A stretch of 9,704 bases of DNA from Minisyncoccota bacterium (GTDB taxonomy: Bacteria > Patescibacteriota > Minisyncoccia > UBA6257 > XYB1-36-10). Numbering within the stretch: the stretch's first letter is position 1; every line of letters begins with the position of its first letter. Of the stretch, positions 5,555 to 9,704 are shown piece by piece. Below the pieces are notes generated by a model that saw nothing but the letters and a program-made list of their open reading frames with translations, was not told the DNA's origin and ran no database searches. Both the position numbers and the translations under genes were made by a program. Where the stretch lies: positions 1 to 9,704 of the forward strand of contig JAQVXM010000002.1 in the NCBI GenBank assembly GCA_028709185.1, read 5' to 3'.

Positions 5555-5692
5555 TCCTCTTCCTTAAATTTAGTAGGCTTAAAAATTGCTTTAAAGAATT
5601 TCTTGTAAAAAACATAAAATTTATTTTTTTTTCAGAAACTGAAAACCTAAGAAGCTTGTTTAATTTCTTTTTTTAAAATGACTCTTTTAATA

Positions 5693-5701
5693 TGATACAA
5701 T
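5693..5701 (+). promoter_or_regulatory. Candidate extended -10 promoter of the gpmI-like operon
   Basis: TGATACAAT is a TG extension plus TACAAT (5696-5701), five of six bases of the consensus. It predicts a start near 5708 and a leader of about 38 nt before the ATG at 5746. No good -35 is visible. Confidence 0.45.
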
Positions 5702-5745
5702 AATAATATACTAATTATTCCTTTCTTGTCAAAAATTGATAATTT

Positions 5746-7284
5746 ATGAAAAAAAATCTAATCCTTTTAATTCTAGACGGTTGGGGTATCGGAAAAAGAG
5801 AAGAAAATAACCCGCTTCACTCGGCTAATCCAAAAACTCTTGAATATCTAAAAAGAAATTTTCCAAGTGGTTCCCTTCAATCTGCCGGCATTGCTGTTGG
5901 CCTCCCTTGGGGAGAGCCTGGAAATAGCGAAATTGGTCATCTTTCGATTGGTTCCGGAAAAATCATTTATCAATCATATCCCCGCATTTCTCTTCTTATA
6001 AAAACCGGAGAATTTTTTAAAAATGAAAAAATTCTCGAAGCCATAAAATCCGCTAAAGAAAAAAATGCTAATCTTCATTATATAGGACTCTTAAGCTCTT
6101 CGAATATCGATTCTTCCTTTGAACATCTTGAAGCTCTGATTAAAATGGCTGATTCAGAAAACACTCCTTACTTTCTCCATTTATTTACAGACGGAAAAGA
6201 TAGCCCGATAAAATCCGCCGCCACTCTGATAAAAAAACTTCCTGACCAAAGTAAAATTTCTTCTCTCTCTGGTCGCTTCTATGCTATGGACGAAAACGAA
6301 AACTGGGATCGCACTGAAAAAGTTTATAAAATTCTGACCGGACAAAATAAATCTTCTAAAAGCATTTCTGAAGTTTTAGAATCTGCCTACAGTCGCAACT
6401 TAAGTGATGAATTTATTGAACCGTCTCTTGTTGGAGAAAATCCTCAGATAATTAAAGATAATGATTCCGTTATTTTTTTTAACTTTAGCGAAGACAGTTC
6501 TTGGCAGCTCGCCTCTTCTTTTATTGATAAATCATTTGAAGAATTTGCCCGTCTTCCGCTCAAGGATATTTCTTTCGTTACTTTTACTGAATATGATCCC
6601 GGATTTTTCACTTCTGTCGCTTTTCCTCAAGATTCTATAATAAATCCTCTGGGAAAAATTATTTCTGATCAAGGAAAAACTCATATTAAAATCGGAGAAA
6701 CTTTGAAATATTATCCCCTTACTTATTTTTTAAACGGTTTTAACGAAAAACCTTTTCCAAACGAATATCGGGTTCTTATTCCTTCAAATAGCACTCCTCA
6801 TCAGGATCAATTTCCTGCTATGCGCGCTTCGGAAATTACCGCTCGCGCCATACAATCTATTAATGAAAACGTTTTTAATCTTATTATCGTTAATTATGCT
6901 AATTTTGATATTATTGGTCACACTGGAAACCTGGCAGCAGCAAAAAGTGCTGTAAAATTAGTTGACGATGAAGTTAACAAAGTCGTTCGTTCTGCTATAG
7001 AAAGCAAAACTCCCGTTATTTTAGTTGGTAGTCATGGTAATATTGAAGAAATGGTAAATCCGAAAACCGGTTTACCTGAAACTAAAAACACTAAAAATTC
7101 TGTCCCTTTTATACTTATAGATCGTGATTTTGAAAGAAAAAAAAGTGAAAGTGAAGTTCTTTCGGAAGAATCTACCACCATTGGTCTTCTTTCTGATGTT
7201 GCTCCTACCATTCTTGAATTATTAGGAATAGAAAAACCAAATGATATGACCGGACAAAGTCTTTTAAAATACATAATAAGATGA
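5746..7284 (+). CDS. GpmI-fold protein (cofactor-independent phosphoglycerate mutase family) with a non-canonical active site
   Basis: A full-length (512 aa) member of the cofactor-independent phosphoglycerate mutase family, which normally interconverts 3- and 2-phosphoglycerate using two Mn ions. Family landmarks are in order: LILDGWG (8-14), GNSEIGHLSIGSG with catalytic Ser61, LSGRFYAMD (174-182), VAFP (291-294), NYANFDIIGHTGN (383-395), SHGNIEEM (429-436) and MTGQSLL near the end. Using Geobacillus stearothermophilus numbering from memory, D12, S62, D154, R185, K336, D403, H407 and H445 are kept. H123 is Asp122, R153 is Lys151, R191 is Glu183, R261 is Ser248, R264 is Ser251, D444 is Ser429 and H462 is Asn448. 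Most substrate-binding arginines, the catalytic histidine and one ligand of each metal site are therefore gone. The reading frame is intact, so this is not a decayed gene. It is probably a repurposed or altered-specificity paralogue, and I withhold the symbol gpmI. It is the first gene of a four-gene overlapping operon. Confidence 0.9.
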   Translation: MKKNLILLILDGWGIGKREENNPLHSANPKTLEYLKRNFPSGSLQSAGIAVGLPWGEPGNSEIGHLSIGSGKIIYQSYPRISLLIKTGEFFKNEKILEAIKSAKEKNANLHYIGLLSSSNIDSSFEHLEALIKMADSENTPYFLHLFTDGKDSPIKSAATLIKKLPDQSKISSLSGRFYAMDENENWDRTEKVYKILTGQNKSSKSISEVLESAYSRNLSDEFIEPSLVGENPQIIKDNDSVIFFNFSEDSSWQLASSFIDKSFEEFARLPLKDISFVTFTEYDPGFFTSVAFPQDSIINPLGKIISDQGKTHIKIGETLKYYPLTYFLNGFNEKPFPNEYRVLIPSNSTPHQDQFPAMRASEITARAIQSINENVFNLIIVNYANFDIIGHTGNLAAAKSAVKLVDDEVNKVVRSAIESKTPVILVGSHGNIEEMVNPKTGLPETKNTKNSVPFILIDRDFERKKSESEVLSEESTTIGLLSDVAPTILELLGIEKPNDMTGQSLLKYIIR

Positions 7285-7649
7285 AAATCATTTCCAAACT
7301 TTTTCTTTCATTTTTAACAAACATCATCGCTATCTTAATTGCTAATCGCTATCTTTCCGGATTTGAAGTTAAAGAAAACATAGAAGTTATCTTTTATCTA
7401 TCTGGATCTCTAGCTTTAATTAATGTCTTTTTAAAACCTATAATAAAGTTCTTTCTCTCTCCTTTTATTTTTATAACCTTCGGAATTTTAAGTTTTTTTA
7501 TTAATGCCGGACTTCTCTACCTTCTTGACTTTTTAAATAATGACATTAAAATCAATTCGTTAAGTGACCTTTTGATTGCCACTGTTATTTTCAGCTCATT
7601 AAGCTTGTTACTGAGCTTTTCGGCTAAATCTGTCTATAAAAAAAAATGA
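7281..7649 (+). CDS. PF04020-type (YvlD-like) four-helix membrane protein
   Basis: A 122-residue integral membrane protein with about four hydrophobic helices (roughly 5-23, 36-56, 60-82 and 96-116) and a lysine-rich C-terminus. The segment around 46-84 (ALINVFLKPIIKFFLSPFIF, then GILSFFINAGLLYLLD) is characteristic of the PF04020 family. That family is called mycobacterial-type phage holin superfamily IV or YvlD and is widespread in bacterial chromosomes with unclear function. Nothing around it is phage-like, so the holin name should not be read as prophage evidence. Its ATG overlaps the stop of the preceding gene by 4 nt (ATGA), and the next gene overlaps its own stop the same way, so it is translationally coupled on both sides. 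It sits directly before secG. Confidence 0.85.
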   Translation: MKIISKLFLSFLTNIIAILIANRYLSGFEVKENIEVIFYLSGSLALINVFLKPIIKFFLSPFIFITFGILSFFINAGLLYLLDFLNNDIKINSLSDLLIATVIFSSLSLLLSFSAKSVYKKK

Positions 7650-7855
7650 TTACCACCCTTCAAATAATTTTCTCAATTATTCTTATTATCCTCGTCTTGA
7701 TTCAAGAAAGATCATCCGGTCTTTCTGGAACCTTTGGAGGAGGCGAGTCGGCTTTTCGCGGGAGAAGAAGAGGTATAGAAAAAATAATTTTCATTTTAAC
7801 CGTCGTTTCTCTCGTTTGTTTTGTGATTTTATCGATCTTAAACATTGTGGTATAA
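7646..7855 (+). CDS. secG: Preprotein translocase subunit SecG
   Basis: The small accessory subunit of the SecYEG protein-export channel. It has 69 residues and two transmembrane helices (about 3-20 and 47-67). The cytoplasmic loop carries LIQERSSGLSGTFGGGESAF (18-37), the family's conserved glycine-rich loop, followed by an R-G-R-R-R-G basic stretch before the second helix. The length is at the short end of the family, as expected for a reduced genome. Its ATG overlaps the preceding stop by 4 nt. The following gene for an exported protein begins inside its last codons, so SecG is co-produced with a Sec-dependent membrane-anchored protein. Confidence 0.93.
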   Translation: MITTLQIIFSIILIILVLIQERSSGLSGTFGGGESAFRGRRRGIEKIIFILTVVSLVCFVILSILNIVV

Positions 7856-9497
7856 AGCTAAAGCCATCATTAGAAATTTAAAACCTTCTGAATGGAAGAT
7901 TTTTTTGACTTTTTTTTTCATCTCTCTCGCTTCTCTTATTTTCCTCGGTTTTATCCTTTTTAATAAATTTACTATCCCTGTTCCTTTAAAAGGTGGTCTT
8001 TTCACGGAAGGCATCGTTGGTCAGCCGGTTTTTATCAATCCTGTTATTTCCGGTAATAATGACACTGATCGAGATCTTATTTCTCTTATCTTTTGCAACG
8101 CTTTTGAAATAGCGGAAAAAATAGAACCGACTAATAATAATCAATCCTGGCAAATTAGATTAAAAGACAACCTCCTTTGGCATGATGGTGAAAAACTTAC
8201 AAGTGACGACATTATTTTTACATTAAATAAAATTCAAGATCCGGAGTTTCATTCTCCTTTAAGCGCTACTTGGCAAGGAATTGTTATGAATCGCGTCAGC
8301 GAATTGGAAATTTCTATCAAACTAAACTCTCCATATGCTTTTTTTGAGGAAAATTTAAAAAAACTTTATATTATTCCTAAACATATCTACGCCGATATTC
8401 CTTTAAATAATTGGCGTCTCTCCGATTATAACCTTCAACCGATCGGTTGTGGCGCTTATAAATTTGATTCCTACAAAAAAAAATCTGACGGCTTTATTAC
8501 TAAATATTCCCTTATTGCTAACGATAAATATTTTAAATCATCTCCTTTTATTGAAAACTTAGATATTAATTTTTACACTAGTTTAAAAAAAGCTAGCGAA
8601 GATTTTAATTTTGCTAAAATTGACGGACTAGGCGGACTCACTAAAAATGAATACGATTTTATTTCTCGTTCTAATAATATTTATAAAATGGCCACGCCCC
8701 GTTATTACGCTGTTTTTATAAACCAAAACGTCAATCTTGCTCTGCAAGATAAAAACGTCCGTCTCGCTCTTGATGCTGCTGTTAATAAAAAAGATTTAAT
8801 CGAAAAAATATTTGGAGGTTGGGCTGATCCGGTTTTCGGTCCTATTACTCCAAATTTCATCGGTAGAAACATAAACGAAATTTCTAACAATGAAGCTCTT
8901 GAAGCTAAAGAAATTCTTGAAAATTCAGGTTGGAAATTGATCGAAAGTGAGGTTCGAGAAAAGAAAATTAAAAATAAAACAGTTGCTCTTGAATTTAATC
9001 TTGTTGTTCCGGAAGTCGACTTTTTAGTTAATACTGCTAACTACCTTGAAAAAGCCTGGCGAGAAATCGGCGTTAAAACTAATGTTATTATTATTTCCCC
9101 CGAAGAAATAAATAACGACACTATTAAAAATCGCAACTACGAACTTCTTATTTTCGGTAATATTTTAGGAGGCAGTCCCGATATTTTTTCCTTTTGGCAT
9201 TCTTCTGAAAAATTTTATCCCGGATTGAATCTTTCTTTATTTGAAAATAAAACCGTCGATAAATTAATCGAAGAAATCAGAAAAACATCAAACAAAGAGG
9301 AACAAATAGGCGATCTTTCCACTCTTCAATCGCTCATAGGTAAAGATGTTCCTGCAGTATTTCTTTACTCTCCTCACTATATTTATATAACTTCAAAAAA
9401 TCTAAACGGTTTTAATTCTAAACTTATTACTACTCCGCCTAGTCGTTTTGACGATATAAATAATTGGTTTATTAAAACAGCTAGAGAACTTAAATAA
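7845..9497 (+). CDS. Membrane-anchored family 5 extracellular solute-binding protein (SBP_bac_5; peptide-type)
   Basis: A 550-residue protein of the oligopeptide/nickel ABC-transporter binding-protein family, acting on the outer face of the membrane. Residues 19-39 form an N-terminal transmembrane anchor. The mature N-terminus has LKGGLFTEGIVGQPVFINPV (48-67), typical for the family, then WHDGEKLTSDDIIFTL (112-127), the GCGAYKF motif (201-207) and NVRLALDAAVNKKDLIEKIF (304-323). There is no lipobox cysteine after the helix, so it is probably a signal-anchored protein rather than a lipoprotein. The start is a TTG at 7845, which overlaps secG by 11 nt. No ATG or GTG lies upstream of the anchor in this frame, and a later TTG (Leu21) would cut the helix. 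No permease or ATPase genes are in the window, so the transport partners are unknown. A terminator follows directly. Confidence 0.92.
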   Translation: MWYKAKAIIRNLKPSEWKIFLTFFFISLASLIFLGFILFNKFTIPVPLKGGLFTEGIVGQPVFINPVISGNNDTDRDLISLIFCNAFEIAEKIEPTNNNQSWQIRLKDNLLWHDGEKLTSDDIIFTLNKIQDPEFHSPLSATWQGIVMNRVSELEISIKLNSPYAFFEENLKKLYIIPKHIYADIPLNNWRLSDYNLQPIGCGAYKFDSYKKKSDGFITKYSLIANDKYFKSSPFIENLDINFYTSLKKASEDFNFAKIDGLGGLTKNEYDFISRSNNIYKMATPRYYAVFINQNVNLALQDKNVRLALDAAVNKKDLIEKIFGGWADPVFGPITPNFIGRNINEISNNEALEAKEILENSGWKLIESEVREKKIKNKTVALEFNLVVPEVDFLVNTANYLEKAWREIGVKTNVIIISPEEINNDTIKNRNYELLIFGNILGGSPDIFSFWHSSEKFYPGLNLSLFENKTVDKLIEEIRKTSNKEEQIGDLSTLQSLIGKDVPAVFLYSPHYIYITSKNLNGFNSKLITTPPSRFDDINNWFIKTARELK

Positions 9498-9523
9498 AGA
9501 CCGGATTAAAACCGGTCTTTTTT
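9496..9523 (+). terminator. Rho-independent terminator of the gpmI-like/secG/SBP operon
   Basis: A GC-rich 7-bp stem, agaccgg (9498-9504) with ccggtct (9512-9518), extends to 9 bp through flanking A-T pairs. It has a 7-nt loop and is followed by a run of T to 9523. It begins at the stop codon of the solute-binding protein. Confidence 0.93.
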
Positions 9524-9548
9524 CTACAACAGATTAAAAAAGTAATTT

Positions 9549-9577
9549 TTGACACTTCTCTTTTTTACTTTTAAGAT
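9549..9577 (+). promoter_or_regulatory. Promoter of tRNA-Leu
   Basis: A perfect TTGACA (9549-9554), a 17-nt spacer, and TAAGAT (9572-9577, four of six) place a start near 9584, just before the tRNA at 9593. This is the best housekeeping-type promoter in the window. Confidence 0.7.
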
Positions 9578-9592
9578 AAAATGGCTCTCTTT

Positions 9593-9676
9593 GGGGATGT
9601 GGCGGAACTGGTATACGCGTACGCTTCAGGAGCGTATGGGCTCACGCCCTTGGGAGTTCAACTCTCCCCATCCCCA
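9593..9676 (+). tRNA. tRNA-Leu(CAG)
   Basis: A complete class II tRNA with a long variable arm. The acceptor ggggatg (9593-9599) pairs with catcccc (9669-9675), and the discriminator is A9676. The D arm is of the tggcggaactggtatacgcg type. The anticodon stem tacgc/gcgta flanks loop ttcagga (9625-9631) with CAG at 9627-9629. The variable-arm hairpin is gggc/gccc and the T arm gggag-ttcaact-ctccc (9652-9668). CCA is not encoded (caa follows). It decodes CTG. No intron is present in this gene. Confidence 0.97.
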
Positions 9677-9704
9677 CAAAATAAATTTTACATCAAAATC
9701 TTAA

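Larger units (their letters stand above)
5459..5745. other. Divergent intergenic region between rny and the gpmI-like operon
   Basis: This 287-nt, very AT-rich region has no convincing open frame. It carries the candidate promoters for both directions. It also has short inverted repeats: aaagttt/aaacttt around 5529-5543, an 8-bp aaagcaat (5548-5555) with attgcttt (5585-5592), and a small tttcag/ctgaaa hairpin at 5630-5644. None resembles a known riboswitch or operator. Confidence 0.5.

Noticed and set aside
7032..7274. Minus-strand frames within the gpmI-like gene, the sigma gene (1840-2058) and the solute-binding protein gene (8705-8890)
   Set aside because: All are short antisense shadows of confidently identified plus-strand genes, with no conserved motif.
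7281..7649. Prophage remnant suggested by the holin-like family name
   Set aside because: PF04020 proteins are common chromosomal membrane proteins, and no other phage, integrase or lysis gene is nearby.
1..9704. CRISPR arrays, insertion sequences, toxin-antitoxin pairs or other defence systems
   Set aside because: No spaced direct repeats, transposase-like proteins, terminal inverted repeats or recognised defence domains are visible. The group I intron is the only mobile-type element.
1..9704. TGA recoding to glycine, as in some CPR lineages
   Set aside because: Intact genes end at TGA (2140, 7284, 7649) at the expected protein length, and no conserved glycine position is occupied by in-frame TGA.

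Overview
The window is an AT-rich bacterial chromosome segment. Its gene content and style point to a Candidate Phyla Radiation (Patescibacteria) organism, most likely of the Parcubacteria/Paceibacteria type. The evidence is small tightly packed genes, almost no Shine-Dalgarno sequences, a tRNA gene interrupted by a group I intron, and the PF04020 membrane protein - SecG - family 5 solute-binding protein run. TGA acts as a stop in several genes (ECF sigma factor, gpmI-like gene, PF04020 gene), so the TGA=Gly code of Gracilibacteria/Absconditabacteria is not in use. The lineage assignment is inference.

Layout. Positions 1-183 hold the 3' part of a group I intron and the 3' half of a tRNA-Phe(GAA) gene; the 5' parts lie outside the window. 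A long bidirectional hairpin (208-255) separates this from a minus-strand gene for an unknown single-pass membrane protein (249-857). A tRNA-Gly(TCC) gene follows at 971-1044. Positions 1190-3483 are a plus-strand set: a small membrane-anchored protein, an ECF-type sigma factor, a probable membrane-anchored anti-sigma factor overlapping it, and a secreted coiled-coil protein. A strong bidirectional terminator closes the set at 3489-3525. Two minus-strand housekeeping genes follow: an HU-type DNA-binding protein (3547-3822) with its own extended -10 promoter, and RNase Y (3929-5458). From a divergent intergenic region a plus-strand operon runs 5746-9497: a GpmI-fold protein, a PF04020 four-helix membrane protein, SecG, and a membrane-anchored family 5 solute-binding protein. 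Each start overlaps the previous stop, and the operon ends in a hairpin terminator (9496-9523). A tRNA-Leu(CAG) gene with a TTGACA-type promoter ends the window.

Most notable points. (1) The GpmI homologue keeps the fold and the catalytic serine but lacks most of the substrate-binding arginines, the catalytic histidine, and one ligand of each metal site. It is probably not an ordinary phosphoglycerate mutase. (2) A group I intron interrupts the anticodon loop of tRNA-Phe. (3) The ECF sigma gene has an AAC-N16-CGTT promoter-like pair placed so that transcription would begin at about its ATG, which suggests an autoregulated, leaderless sigma/anti-sigma/envelope-protein operon.
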